NCBI GenBank assembly: GCA_027475525.1
Contig: JAMWFC010000035.1
Coordinates: 226,567 to 290,566, forward strand
Length of the DNA stretch: 64,000 nucleotides
Direction of reading: 5' to 3'
Origin: Macrolepiota albuminosa
Taxonomy: Eukaryota > Basidiomycota > Agaricomycetes > Agaricales > Agaricaceae
The notes under the pieces are model-generated. The model was given only the letters and a program-made list of their open reading frames with translations, had not been told where the DNA came from and made no database searches. A program made the position numbers and the translations under genes. Position 1 is the stretch's first letter. The number at the start of each line of letters is the position of its first letter. Positions 24,062-37,220 of the stretch are shown in pieces.

Positions 24062-26930
24062 GGTTTTATGTGGCGCAGATGGCACAAATGCGACGGCTGG
24101 CGAAACGAGAGAAGGATTGGATGAACTTCACGTGATATCATCGAACGATGGACCTTGTGGCTGTGTCATCAGGTTCCTTTCCCAAATTACCAACGTTTAA
24201 GTACAGCTCACGGCGTTTAATTCTCTTTGTTTCATTGTCGAAGCTTCTTCTTGCACCTTTGAGGTAGCCAACCAACCATCTTGCGTCTATTGGCCTCTCT
24301 GTTGCTGCTATCAGCATTTTTTGGTATTCCCTCGCGCGTCTTTAAATTTCGCGTGCTGGCAACTCCTCCGAAGGACCTGGCCGCTTTCTTATGCATACCC
24401 GGCCTCCTCGAACCCGGTCAAACTGTGGCGCCAATTCTTATAACATTTCAAGCCGAATCAAACAGACTCGCGACCTGATCCTTCGGCCAACCTCGATGGA
24501 AGCTGGTAACGACTCAGCTTGACAGTTATCAAGATTTGGTCTCACAATAGATGCTTGTGGGCATTGGTCGTCTTAATCAATCGCCGTGCCAATGTTAAGG
24601 CTGTTGTGTACTGCGGCACGGCGTCCCTTTAGCTCAGTTCCTCATCTGGATTTTTGTGCCGTTCCTAACAATGGGTACAATGGCTCATAGCTCATCTCGG
24701 ACAATGCTTAGCTTATATGAAGACTCTTTCTCGTATGGATGGGGAAAAGGATGGTAGAGTTCCGGAATCTGTATCAGCAGTCCTCGTGGACCTAATGGAG
24801 GTCTTTTAACCATCATTACCTAATTCAAACCACAGCGACAGTTACGTCATGCAAATGAACTACAAAGGGCGCCTTGACGAGGGATGCCTCGTGCGTGCTG
24901 TGCTTCGAACACCTGCAAGAAAATTTGCTGATGCTTATGGGCAATCATTACAGCGCCCGTTTGAACCCCTTCCATACCATTTTCAAACCCCGTAGCCATC
25001 GCTTCTGAGTTTATCGCCGGTCACCTTTTCTGACCGCAAGCGCCTCGTGAAAACTGAGATATCAGCTCCACATGGACTACATAGGTGATACCCCATTGGA
25101 TACAAAGCGGGCTCACCAACGAATCATCGGTCACCACAATCGACGCCAACCAGCAGATTTCCTTGTTATGGCCCCACGAGGCTTGACAGACAAAGAGATC
25201 ATTGTTTTTATGGGATTATGGCACAATTGGTGCATGTAAACTTACGATTTCCGAGTATAGAAGTTTCTATCTTCCCGATTGATCTTCCCCGTGCCCACTG
25301 CCATAAACAATACCGTAACATATCAACAATCCAGTTGCTCGTACAACCACCCTGGTCTGTGTGTCAGGTAAGGAATACTCATAGAGCCGCATGGCATCAA
25401 ACGTCATTCTAGGCATGATATCATTGCGAAGTGTCTTTATTGATAGAAATCATCATGATAGCCCGTGTCACACGGCCAACCATTTCCCGTGATGGCGGTA
25501 TATCTAGAACCAAGAATATCCAACCACGACACGGGAACGAATCTAGTGTGGCATGCCCTGGCACTTATTAGTACTGGCCTAAAAATCGCCATCGTAAGAT
25601 TCCCTTGCATGCCGGGAGTTGTATCGCTAATGTATCGTTAAAGCATTCATTGACACCGAGTTGTTGCTCACAACTCAGGTGGCGTAAGCCTCAAATCTGG
25701 AGAGTCGTAGCTTGTGGCTTTCAATGACAAAAATTTAAGTCGAACTGTGCTCTGGAACGATATGGGACCGTGGAATCACCTGTCACAAGATGAAAACATT
25801 GCAATAGGGTCCACCGATCATTGAGGACAGACACTGACTTTACGTTACACCATTGTTACAATATACCAATATCTGATATCTGATATTTGAGGGATTTTTC
25901 CTTATCTGCACTACGCAGTGTTCTCAATCATGACCTATGCAGTGCTACAAGGGTAGTTTTTAATATGTCTATCTATGGGTTTAGTAACACTGCTGGCACT
26001 CAATTGTGTTTCCTTAGGAAAAAGTCAAAAGAAAACCTGTTGTGTCAATTTCTGATGGAAAAAGTCTTTGAACAAAGGAAATTTGCCTTTTTCTGATGAC
26101 CAAGAAACGTAATGACAGGGTTCTTTGACTCTTTTTCCATGAGAAACACCTTCTGGCCCCAGCAGTGTAATTTTACCGACATATTTTTACAAAATATATC
26201 CTGGCAATGCATGGATTGGCGCGCTCGTAGTGGGTTCATTTTGTAGAATCACACAACCTTCAATTAATATGTATTGACGATCAGACCAAAGGATATCTAT
26301 TTATTCCTCAGACAGGGTGCGGTTGGTAAGGAATGAATAAAAAAAAAAAAGTAGATCAACACATCGCAGTATCTTTCTGCGCGTTGAATTGGAATGGAGA
26401 TCAAAAATCATGAAGGGAAAGTTCGAATTCAAGTCGAACGAACGCCAGTTATCTACATTTGTGGTGAGCGAGTCAGGTCACCTGCTTTTTTGTTTCTTAT
26501 TTGGGAGCTTGGAATCAGCGGGTGTCTCAACGGCGTTGTGATACGTCAATTAAGAAGATACCGCATCCTGACCCGGCTTGGGAAACAATCAATCAGGCTA
26601 TTTTTGGATTTTTGGTTCTCCACCTTTGGAGCTTCTTTCTCGAGGAGTGAGTGAAGTTCACCACATGTTACCTGGGTCTCCCCGATCTTTGATAACCTCA
26701 GCACAAAGACTGACTACGTGATACTGAAACCACCGTTAAAGTTGGACTCCAAGTTTATCGTTCTCCGAATAAAAGCGAATAAAAGACAAGCATCATCCCT
26801 TGACACATAGATCAGTCACCGAGGGACTCTCACAAGCTCTCTACTTTTCCTGATGCACTGACCAAGAATCATGTTAATCGTAGCTATTCATGAGTTACTT
26901 CGTTGAGCAGAAAAAGGCTGTGTAAAACAA
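24062..26930. other. Intergenic, no supported gene
   Basis: Host-like composition with frequent CG. The start is the promoter side of the 22187-24061 gene. Small open segments (for example 24281-24478, 26394-26654) have no recognisable features. It may hold non-coding RNA or decayed genes that cannot be told by eye. Confidence 0.4.
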
Positions 26931-26936
26931 AACTAC

Positions 26937-27693
26937 CTAGTCTGCCGGGACAAACACAACGATAATGCGCAGGTGATATTGATTTTCTTCAAGTTCGTAA
27001 CGTTTATCCGGTCTCATAGAGTCTACCTCTACTGTGCTCCATGTGGGACATTTTGTGCAATAGGTGCATTCTTCATCTATTATTTTGAAGCCTGCCACCA
27101 CATTCATATGAAACCATAACATTAGAGGACTGCTCCTCCACTGATGACTGAAATTCAGGGTAGTTTACCACAGTCGCTGATGTAAATTCAGTCCAAGCTA
27201 CCATCCATCTGCCATCGCCATCGTCTCCTTTTGTGAGTCATGATTGAGATTGATAAAAATATCTTTTGCTCATCTGTTGTCTGTTCATGAACTGCCATTC
27301 GCTCTGACAAAGAAATTTCTGGAGCTGAGATTATGGTGTTTCAGACGAAACCGGTCGAGACGAATCACAACAAGTGCTGCTGGTTGTTAAATCCGCGTAT
27401 CCATTCTGCACAGCTGTAGTATGGAGTACAGGGCTTTGTATTATTATTCCCTTACACTCCGTATACCACGCTTCTTGCTGTGTGATAGAACAAAGTGAAT
27501 TGTATCGAGCCGTGAGCAGAGCTGGATATTGTTTTACGAGTATAGAAATCTCAGAGTTATCAGATATATCATGAAAAGTACATCGAGATATGACAGGATG
27601 TCTTAGTTTCATGTGCACGCTGTACCAACCAGATTGAGATAATGGAAGGGGAACAGTATGAGACTGACCCCACTGAATAAAATGCCTTTGCAT
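26937..27693 (-). pseudogene. Decayed minus-strand coding fragments of unknown family
   Basis: On the minus strand, open segments 27693-27331 (SLCSITQQEAWYTECKG, HTTAVQNGYADLTTSSTCC) and 27122-26937 (CTYCTKCPTWSTVEVD) are joined by sequence reading GDGRWMVAWTEFTSATV around 27215-27165. A similar phrase (GRMVGTEFTVAAGANH) occurs at 29719-29534. There are stops between segments. No family recognised. Confidence 0.3.
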
Positions 27694-27776
27694 TCCGCCA
27701 ATATTTTGGTTTACTGATCCCGAGTTTCATTAGTAGTTGTGAATGAATGTGAATCTGGAAATTGTTACAACCTCGA

Positions 27777-27942
27777 CCTAGTACACGGTGAGTATTTGTA
27801 CCTCAGTCTTCGTATATTTGACTCCGGTGCCTACCTAGTACACGGTGAGTATCTGTACTAAGGTAGGTCGTAAGTATAGTGTCCTAATAGGTAAGTGTAT
27901 GTAGCCACTCACCCTCAGTCTTCGTATATTTGACTGAGGGTG
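27777..27942. repeat. Short direct repeats and an 11-bp stem-loop
   Basis: CCTAGTACACGGTGAGTAT occurs at 27777 and again 57 bp later at 27834. CCTCAGTCTTCGTATATTTG occurs near 27801 and again near 27912. The second is part of a perfect inverted repeat, CACCCTCAGTC (27910-27920) and GACTGAGGGTG (27932-27942), with an 11-nt loop. Confidence 0.7.
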
Positions 27943-29533
27943 TGATTACTGTGTCTAGGTATATATATACGTGTCGTCCGAATCTAAGGGTGGATAGATG
28001 ATTAAAGATAAAATAGATTGACGTATATTGACCCTCTCGGTCATTAGACTTGTGCCACTTACGGTGGACCCTCATCGGCGTCTAACAGAAATGGCAGTAG
28101 GGACGGGAAAGGAGTGCTATAATAATTCATGTATTCTCTAAATACACATGCACTCTTTTGCCGAGCGGGTCAGGAGCATTAGAAAAGGGAACAGGGACTC
28201 CATAGCTCGAACTATCATAAATACATAATGCAAAGGATGGTCATGCAGTGGACAACTTGATCGATGATATTGAGCAGTTATCCTTTGTCATCGATCGAGA
28301 TCGATGATCAGTGAGAAGCCAAAGTGCTGTGAGGAAGAAAACTGTAGGCAACACCGAACATCAGATTTTGAACTGATATCTCCTCACTCGAAACAAATCT
28401 AATTTTTTTTTATCCAACTCTCGGTATTAACTCCTTTCAACTGACACCAAGTGACTTGCATCGTGACCCAGAAGTGAGCATCGTTTATTTTGGTTATCTG
28501 ATCTCAGGCTGACTGGTCTATCATTCTTCTAAAGGAGTATACTGCATACTAATCATCATATTTATGAGTGCATCTATGGCTCATCCTGCGCTAATGCTAC
28601 GGTGAGAACCGTACTTCCTAAAGGGCAGATTCAAACGCTCACTTTCCTAGAGTATTTGTGTGGTTGTCTGTTGATACTGACAGTTCTTAGAGGCATTCTG
28701 ACGTGTAACCATGGTTGCTTCATGGTGATACATAATTAACAGTGTTACATCCAGTCAATTCGGCCAAAAAGTTCGTGTTTTGACGTGGGTTCTCATTTCT
28801 GTTGTGGGTTTATCTGTTCTGCACTGTATGACGGTTGCCTTCAATTTTCTCCAACATAGCACAATTTAGGGTCATAACCCATAAGATCGCAGCCTTCTTT
28901 TGTTTACAGTATAATGACCTTGATGAACAGACCACGACTACAATGCTTAAGCGCTGATCTGTCTCAACAATCGGGCTACTAGAGGACTCTGAAAAATTAG
29001 AGCGTCATTGAAGAAGCAATGTAGACACTAAATTTCCGCATTTGGTGGAACTTCAGAGTGGCCGATTGACATTGAAACATGTCTGTTACAGGAAACCAGG
29101 CACGTACACCTTTTTGGCTAAGTCCGCTCCGTGAAATGCGCACACCGACCGCTGGTTCATTGCATGCTCAGGACCGAAAGAAGAAGTCATTTGCGTCAGT
29201 GAACATTTAGGACCATGCCGATGCTGTTGCTCTTCCCACTCTCTCCGGGCGCCCCTTTTGATAAAAAGCGGCAAGATTCTTCTCTGAACTATAAAATCAA
29301 GGATACTTTCCTTATCACCCTCAGCTTTGTCTACTCTTCTTAAGCCATTCCCTAGATTTACGGACTTGCTCAAACATCATGTGTCGCAGACGCCAGTAAG
29401 TGCTCTCGTATGCTCCGTGACATCAAGTCCAACGATCTTGTCCCATAGCGTCGCTTACTACTACACTCGATGTCACCATGCCATACAGCAGGTACATGGC
29501 CACGCATTCCGTCGTAACTCTACTGACTCTGGA
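27943..29533. other. Intergenic, no supported gene
   Basis: No convincing coding sequence. A short palindromic stretch CATCGATCGAGATCGATG lies near 28290-28310. Small open frames at 29086-29373 and 29327-29560 overlap on opposite strands and look accidental. Confidence 0.4.
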
Positions 29534-30540
29534 CTAAACTGTAGCCTGAAACCATGGTAATCTTCGAAGACTCCTCTTCCAGAAATTATGATGAAATACT
29601 CCCAGGTGGTTTGCTCCAGCCGCTACTGTAAATTCAGTCCCAACCATCCGCCCAATTGCCAGCCTCCTAGATGCACTCATACGTGTGCCCAGTAGTATGC
29701 CATAAATATCTATCATCATATCCCAAAGTACTCATGAATTAAATCCGCTCCTCTTCCGCTTTCTTTCGCAAACTGTTTTTCAACAATTCCATGTGATCAT
29801 TAGTCGCGGTTGGCCCGAGCAATACTGTCCGTTACTTTCTGTATGCCTTAGGGATGTGCCGCTGACAGACTCTTTCGTTGATAGCTCCTCACATTGGCAG
29901 CCTTTGTCCTAACTGTTCCGCAGGCCCTGGGACCCATGGTCGTCCCTAGCTGGGCTGTCTCAATATTTTATAATTTCCCGACATCTGTCGGACGTCCAAA
30001 CGTACCTGAATTCATCAGTTCCATGTAGACGCCCGCTACCATAGAAATTATTATCATTCAATAGATCAACTCTCCAGTCTATGGTTCGATGATTGAAGTC
30101 TGTGACTATTCCTAGTACTTTGTGTCGGGACCGATATCATTGGAGTGTTTTTAGAGGCTAAGTAAACTTTCACTGTTCATCACCGATATTTAAAGCATTG
30201 CTCATAACTGGAGAATATTAAATATGGACACATTGCCCAGGGAACACAACCGATGATGCCTAATATTAACAGCGATTGTAAATCTGTGTTGACACAAAGC
30301 GCATCATTGACCACACGTGTTAACAAGTCTGGTTAGCAACTCCTGTTGGTGTCAACTGGAATATATTTGTTGTTGCCGTAATTCTCTGTCAACCCTGGTA
30401 GTTCTCGCACGAAACGTTTGGCTGCTTCCCACGAAAATTTGACAATGGTACACTTCTTGATAAGTCATTAGGAAACTACGGACTGCTCGGAGTTTCTTCC
30501 ATAAATTATGATGGCTCAAACAAATTGACAGGACGTTCAC
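29534..30540 (-). pseudogene. Further decayed fragments resembling the 27-kb fragments
   Basis: Minus-strand segments 29719-29534 (RMVGTEFTVAAGANHLGVFH, HNFWKRS) and 30540-30352 (SHHNLWKKLRAVRSFL) share the HHNxWK phrase. The first also shares the GRxMVxxTEFT phrase with 27.2 kb. This suggests two or three decayed copies of one unknown gene in tandem on the minus strand. Confidence 0.28.
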
Positions 30541-30724
30541 TGCTGGGGACGGAGACAGAGAAGAAGTTTTCCACTTGTACTCGCTTTTTGAAAATGTTTC
30601 ATTGGCTGGTCACATACTCTCAAAGTTCACGACGTGAATTACGCCACCGCCGGTCTATGAACCGATCTCTAGAAAGCTAGTGACGTTACAATGTTACAAT
30701 TATTATATCTCCCTCCGCTAACTA

Positions 30725-31297
30725 ATCCAGCTCGGCTTGGCCCAAAAGCCCATGCTTTGGCCTGGCTTGAGGAGGCCCTGGCTGAGACGAACACCTGGGC
30801 TAAGTCGAACGATCTGGCGCTGGCCATGGCTTTTAGCAGGAAGATGTATTTTACATGACAAAATGAACATACTTTCTACTAATCAGAGGTCGACAGCAAA
30901 AAGGAACTCACATTTTAAGACCATGAAGTTAACACACATATAGAAACGGTAGCAGTCATTTCAGTTGGAGGTACATGGTTATGCTGTCAATAGTGGAAAT
31001 CGAAGGTATGAACTTGCAACCATCAGAGATATATGTCAGCTGTTTATATGTATGACTAGTCCATCATCGATGCATCATCCCTTGGAAGCTGTTACGCACC
31101 GGGAAACCCGAGCCACCCGGGATATCCTCGCTGATATAGATACGCTTGCCTTACCATGTATAATGGATCTAGGCAGGTGCAAAATCCTTGGAATTAGAAG
31201 TGATGTGCCAGGCCGGACTTCAGGCCGTCAGCCAGACCAAGCCAGGCCAAGGGCCTTTGGTCGAGGGCCAAAGCCGGCGGCTTGCTCCGGCTGACTA
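30725..31297. repeat. Possible GGC-rich inverted-repeat element
   Basis: The ends are rich in GGCCTGGCTTG-like words in opposite orientation (GGCCTGGCTTGAGG near 30760, CCAAGCCAGGCCAAGGGCC near 31240). Both edges lie next to CTAAT sequences (ACTAATCC at about 30720, GACTAATTAATG at about 31294). The inverted repeats are imperfect and no coding sequence was found inside. Confidence 0.3.
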
Positions 31298-31576
31298 ATT
31301 AATGCCAACGTCAAATGTTTCTACCTTCCATACGTTTTCCAAGGATTAAAATTTTGCATTGTATATAAGTATGATCCTGAACCAAGTTTGGGCAAACGGT
31401 ACCGCACATACCTAAATATTGATGCCAATTGATTTCCAAAAGAGAAATTGACTAGCTTCCTTCTCCATCACCCTTGGAGACAATGGATTGATTGATGGTT
31501 GATCCTCGGAGAAGTATCCGGGCCTTGGACGACTTTGCATAACTCAGGCTTACTAGCTGGTTCGATCTTGTTTCGA

Positions 31577-34369
31577 ATGTCGCTCATCGCATCTGAAACG
31601 GAGCCTCTGTTGGCAAGGCAGTCCGACTACGGACACGTCTCAAGGAAAGCTAGAGTGGGTCCTCGGGAGATATCGAGGTCAACGCGTTATGGTATTTTGG
31701 CGGGCATATGGTCCGCAACTCTTCTTTCGGTGCAAATGTTCCCAGATCTCCAGTGACCACCAACTTACAAGAGTTCAATCAGGCTCTCAATGGTATCGTC
31801 TGGTTTTCTCTTGGATTGAGAGACATTGAATGATACAGGACGGCTCAGCCACGCTTGTTCCAACCAGTAAGCCCAGCAGATTTCTATTAAGAACTATTTA
31901 CGATTCTGCATTGTAGTGCTGCCGTCAATTTCATCGGAGTTTCAGAAATTCAATCAAGCAAGCTGGCTCGGAACGGCGTATGTTGCTTCGTCACAGAACA
32001 TTCAAAACTTCAATGTCATTTTAGGTATCTACTCGCGACGTGTACATTTACACCCCTTTATGGTCGACTATGCAATGTCTTAGGACGAAAGGGCGCGAGT
32101 CAAGTGGCACTTTTCTTTACGATGTTTGGGGTGCTTGGCTGTGGTCTTTCTCGAAGCATGGAAATGCTGATTTTTTCACGATTTGTGGGTTCCTTCAACG
32201 CTCTCAAGTCGGCTAAATTAAGACATGACAGTTGGCGGGAGTAGGTGGAGGCGGACTATTCACAGTGGGCTCGTGAGTAAAACGGACCCTTTTCTTCCTT
32301 CCTTGTCAACTCGACATTCTCATTTCTCAGGATCATTGTTAGCGACATGTATAGCTTACGGGTATGGAAACGTCAAGCCACACGAACTTTATGATTGAAG
32401 TTAAATGAGTTATAGAACAGGGGCTTAACGCAAGGGATAACCAGCGTATTCAACGGGGTAAGTACTACAAGTGCTGTCACTATGTTTATCTCCACTGAAT
32501 ACTTTTGATATAGCTGGGTATGGGTCTTGGTGGGCCTGTGGGAGGTGTGGTTACTGATTGGTAAATTGTACCATCGTACCCTTTTGCGCTCTGATAATCC
32601 GTCCAAGGTTGGGATGGCGATGGGCCTTCTTAATCCAGATGCCGATGTTCCTTCTTTCCTTCGCTTTGACGTTTCACTTCCACCATTATGTCACCCCAGT
32701 CAATAACTTTGCTCTGTTTGCTCTCACTATTCTCACCTGCTACTAGGGAAAGGGGAAAAGCCCTCTTGAGATACTGAAACGAATTGATTACGGTGGTTCG
32801 ATCACGCTTCTCGTCTCGGTTCGCGACTTGCCCTCTGCACACTTACTTTATTGATACAATCACTACCCCAGGTCGCCGCCACCCTCGTCTTTCTCAGCTC
32901 AAGATACAATGAAGGATTGCCGGTGAGGGCATGTTTGTTTCCGGTGTGATGGATCTCCGATCGTTCCTTTTTCAGTGGTCGGATTCTACAGTGATAGTAT
33001 CAGTTGCTGTCGCGGCCGCCAGCTTCATTTCCTTTTTGCTCGTGGAGCTCTTTGTTGCCCGAGAACCTGTGTTAGCGCCTGGTTTGTTGAAACAGAAGAT
33101 ACCAGTCCTCGTCGGCACATCTAACTTCCTTGTTGCGATATGTAACTTCGCCGTTAACTACTTTTATCCAATGTGGTTTCAGACAGTCATGTCAACGAGT
33201 GCTGCAACTGCAGGTAAACGTTTTAAAGCAAACAAGTCATTGTTCTCTGCCATCTCATGACCTTGACCAACCAAACATAGGTCTACATCTTGTGCCAAAT
33301 AGTCTCTCAATGTCTCTGGGTTCGGTCTTCGCCGGTTACGTTATGCACCGCACAGGAAGATACAAGACCATCAACTTGACGTTCGGATGGTTTCCTTTCA
33401 TTGGAGCGTCCCTCGTGGCGTCTTTACGCCGGGACTCTCCCGCATTTTTGACCTGGATGGGCATAGTACGTAGATTGAGTTTCCTTCTTGAGGCTCCGCT
33501 TACAATCACTAGGCGCCCCTCGGATTCGGCAATGCTGTTGTTCTTCAAACGATGCTCAGTAGGTCATATTGTATCGCGATGTCCGATCCTTCCATTCATG
33601 AACCCCTTGATTAGTTGCACTTTTGATTCATCTTCCAGGTATGCCAACATTGCAAACTTTGTTTGCGCTAAGTATTGTCCTATACAGAGTCTCAGATGGC
33701 AGTGGGAACTGGATTTGGACAGTTGTTCCGCGGCATAGGTTTGGATTCAAGTCTGACTGGAAAATCAGATTCATAACACTCAATAGGTCAAGTTGGTGGC
33801 GTCGCCGTAGCATCAGCTATCTTTCAGTCTAACTTGGATGTCGAGCTTCGGCGTAGGATCACAGGGCCAGATGCTGAAGAAGTACGTTCCCACTGGCAAC
33901 TCAGACCGAACATACAGAGTAATACTTTCAGTGCAGCTAGTTAGGAAAATCCGGCACTCTTCACAGATAGTCGCCACCCTACCTCCGATGCTCCAGAAAC
34001 ATGCTAGAGACTCATACGAGATCAGTCTCAAAGCCGTTTTCATTTTCTCAGCAGGTTCAACATTATTAGCATTTCTCGTTCGTGCTCCTGTAAGCTTTAT
34101 CTTTTGGCTCACAGGCTTTCAAGGAGCTAAACAATCAATTTCAGATTCCCGATAGAAATCTCGACGAACGGGAGAGAGGTCCCGCTGGTGATGCTGTGAC
34201 TCCATCCACGATACCATCATCAAGCACTACCACGCCCGAGGACTCAGTGTCTGTTGACGACTCCAATAAGTCAGATCAAGTAAAACCAAACAGAACCCGT
34301 AGACGCCGACTCTCAACGTTTGAGCCGCCCGATGGTGCCATGGATCCTGAGAGACGAAACACCTTATGA
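31577..34369 (+). CDS. MFS transporter (DHA2/VBA-like drug or basic amino acid permease)
   Basis: Integral membrane transporter of the 14-TM type, related to fungal vacuolar basic amino acid and multidrug permeases; the substrate is unknown. The start MSLIASETEPLLARQSDYGH has an acidic LL-type sorting-like motif. Conserved parts spread over many short exons: LPSSISSEFQ-like, NQASWLGTAYLLATCTFTPL, YGRLCNVLGRKGASQ, RFLAGVGGGGLFTVGS, GLTQGITSVFNGAGMGLGGP, GWRWAFLIQMP, DYGGS, LVGTSNFLVAICNFAVNYFY, NSLSMSLGSVFAGYVMHRTG, VGTGFGQLFRGIGQVGGVAV. The end is a Ser/Thr-rich tail and a stop at 34367-34369. Splice signals are usable throughout (for example GTATGT at about 32019, GTGGGT at about 32185), so the gene looks intact although exon edges near 31740-31920 are uncertain. 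Confidence 0.8.
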
Positions 34370-34990
34370 CAAAGAGGACAATTGGAAATTGAAGAGGATA
34401 TATGTTTCTCTATTTGTTTTTTCTTCACCTGTTCTTTTTTCATTCGTTTGCTTTGATTCACTTGTCAAGGAGGTATATCCCGTTATGTCTTCTAATAGCA
34501 TCCATACTGTAAAAAAAGGTTTAAGGCTAGGTTTTATGACATTATAAGTGGAAGGGTTAGAATATCTGGGATCATTGATAGTGTCAATTAGCAGGACTTA
34601 GCGCTTTGTGCAAACCTTGGTTATTTGGTGTAGCTTTAGGTTGACTTGCTTGACTTGTATTAAGAGGATTTCTGATAGTGAGGGATCCTAGTGGACCATT
34701 GATATTGGTAGCAGTAGCAGTAACAACTGTAAAAGAAACAAACTGCAGGGGTTTTATTTGTAATGAGCAGTGCACATAACATGTGCTTTACTTATATTCT
34801 TATTTTGTTCACTCAATATAATTATATTGATGCCAACTGACATTTGTAAATATTGTACTTGCCAATTAAATAATCTTGTATAGGCACAACATGATTTTGC
34901 AGAAGTTCATGTGGTTTTTGCTACATATGAAATTGGTATTTTTTGTAACCAAGCAAATTGTCATTCTGACAAGCAGGCTAAGCAGGGTCA
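34370..34990. other. 3' flank of the MFS gene and start of the second repeat-rich domain
   Basis: No gene seen. CG dinucleotides become rare from about 34560. Confidence 0.4.
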
Positions 34991-35404
34991 TATAAGGGCA
35001 ACCTCTGAAGGCTATGGCTCACTCACACAGCTGGCAGAGGGAGATCCAAAGAGAACAAGTCTAGAGATTCTCTATGCCAGGTTGGATGCTTCTGGAGCCT
35101 CTGAAGCATGGGAAACAACTTTACAGGACAACAAAACTTTAAAAACTCAAAAATTGCCTAAACAAACAAGTGCACAAATAAGGCAGGAAAACTCCAGACT
35201 TTGGAGGTCAGAAAGGCAAACTCCAGCTTATATAAGCAGTCTGAAAGCAGTACTGAAAAGCCCACACTTGTCTGAATGATAGCTAAAGAACCAGAGCACC
35301 TCAAGAGCTGAGAATAGTACTAATAAAAGTGTTGAAAGAATAGAAGCAGTAAAGTAAAAAAATGACAGCAGAAATAAGGGAATAAATAAAGGGGAATGAT
35401 GATG
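34991..35404 (-). repeat. Family C LTR, one end missing
   Basis: From TATAAGGGCAACCTC (family end, TGTAAGG decayed) at 34991 through GCTCACTCACACAGCTGGCAG, CATGGGAAACAACT and CCCACACTTGTCTGAATG, parallel to 60134-60651. The expected terminal CCTGACA is not found; the match fades near 35404. Confidence 0.65.
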
Positions 35405-35729
35405 ATGAACCTTTTTATTTTTTGAGATCTATTTTTATGCACATATTGCTTGAGTATTGTGTCCTACAGTGGCTCAAAAAACTGTCCCAATGTTTCATAC
35501 TTTTTGAAAGATGACATTGGCATGAAGGATGGGAAGTACATAAAATTCTGATTAAATCATGTAAAATACTATGGCATTGTAGCTACAAAATGGGCCTAGG
35601 CTTATGTAATCAAGATCAAAACTGATGGAGGAATAGCCATTTTAAAATATTCATTCATTGGGACAGTTTTTTGAGCATCTCTAATTTTAGTATCTAGTAC
35701 TTTGTATGTCCTCCATTTGCCTTGATAAC

Positions 35730-36808
35730 TGCTTGAATCCTTCTAGGCATGCTTTCTATTAGTCTTTGGCATACCTCTGGTGGTATTTCATCCCACTCCT
35801 TTGCAACCCTTTCCCATAATTCATGCACACCATGAGGAGTCTTTGGCATACCTCTGGTGGTATTTCATCCCACTCCTTTGCAACCCTTTCCCATAATTCA
35901 TGCACACCATGAGGAGATGTTTCATACTGCCTAAGTTGCTCCTTGAGGTACTCCCAGAGATGTTCAATAGGGTTGAGATCAGGGGATTGGGCTAGCCACC
36001 AAAGGACATTAAAGTTGTTGTCCTCAAACCACTTGTCAGCCCTCTTGGAGTTGTGTTTGGAGTCATTGTCCTGTTGAAAGTAGTGGGCACCCTCCTCCAT
36101 CTCCAACTTCTCAAAGTTCTCCTTTGCTCCATCATCTAAAAGCTCTGCATTCATGATCCCCACCACCTCTACAAGCTTTTCTACCCCATTCCAACTCATA
36201 CAGCCTCATACCATGAGATTATTCCCTCCTCCATGCTTCACAGTAGATGTAGTTGTTTGGTCTGAAATGTCTTCTCCTTGTAGCTTCCACACATACTGCT
36301 TCCCATCTGACCCAATCCTGTTAATCTTTGTCTCATCTGTTCACAACACCCTTTTCCAGTCCTCTATAGTCCAGTTCTGATGCTTCTGAGCCCATTTAAG
36401 CTGTAGTTGTCAATGTTTAGCTTTGAGCATAGGAACTTTTCTCTTGGTAGCAGACCAATACCCCTCCTTCTTCAACACATTCCAGACAGTCTTGGAAGAG
36501 ACAGGGTTGGAAATGATGTTGTTGATAAAATTAGTGGCCTGGACAGCTGTATCAAGTCTCCCAGTTGAGATTTGTCGAACAATAGCCTGTTTATCACATG
36601 GAGTAAGCTTAGCAGAATGGCCTCCAGGATGGTTTTCCTTGTCCATCTCCAACTCTCTACCAATCCTCCTAGTAGTAGACTTCCCTAGACCAGTTTGAGC
36701 CCCAATCTGACCAGAGAATACCCTTGAGCAAGAAGAGAAACAACAGTAGAGTGTTGTGCAGAAGGAATAGGTTTCATGATAGTAGTTGAAGGTCAAGATG
36801 TGGTTCAA
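35730..36808 (-). pseudogene. Tc1/mariner transposase of element 2, inactivated
   Basis: The minus-strand frame shows GAQTGLGKSTTRRIGRELEM, then ENHPGGHSAKLT, WTDETKINRIGSDGKQYVW, FQQDNDSKHNSKRADKWF and SPDLNPIEHLWEYLK, so the catalytic acids are present. A TGA near 36412-36410 follows LKAKH, and another near 36208 replaces the Trp before GCM. A 77-bp duplication beginning at 35761 shifts the C-terminal frame after EVCQRL. Closest relative in the window is element 1. Confidence 0.82.
35761..35914. repeat. 77-bp tandem duplication 1
   Basis: s(i)=s(i+77) holds for 79 consecutive positions from 35761. It lies in the transposase C-terminal region of Tc1 element 2. Confidence 0.95.
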
Positions 36809-36916
36809 CCAGCTTGAACTACTCCCAAATATATCTAAAAGGAATAGGTTTCATGATAGTAGTTGAAGGTCAAGATGTGGTTCAACCAGCTTGAACTACT
36901 CCCAAATATATCTAAA
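36762..36916. repeat. 77-bp tandem duplication 2
   Basis: GGAATAGGTTTCATGATAG begins at 36764 and again at 36841. The periodic match runs 78 positions from 36762. It lies at the 5' side of the transposase of Tc1 element 2. Confidence 0.95.
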
Positions 36917-37064
36917 CATAGTCACATGACTTTGTTTATATTTTCACATGCAACTTACTCTTTATTTCTGAGTAAAATAGGGATAAACCTGAAAAATTAG
37001 AGATGCTCAAAAAACTGTCCCAATGAGTGAATATTTTAAAATGGCTATTGCTCCATCAGTTTTG

Positions 37065-37220
37065 ATTTTGATTACATAACTTTAGATTCATTTTGTAGCT
37101 ACGATGCCATAGTATTTTACATGATTTAATCGAAATTTTACATTTTGATTACATAACTTTAGATTCATTTTGTAGCTACGATGCCATAGTATTTTACATG
37201 ATTTAATCGAAATTTTACAT
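37065..37220. repeat. 77-bp tandem duplication 3
   Basis: ATTTTGATTACATAACTTTA starts at 37065 and 37142. The periodic match runs 79 positions. It lies in the inner part of the right inverted repeat of Tc1 element 2. Confidence 0.95.

Noticed and set aside
24281..24478. 65-codon ORF with a hydrophobic start resembling a signal peptide
   Set aside because: Short, isolated, no splice partner and no supporting context; upstream flank of the minus-strand gene.
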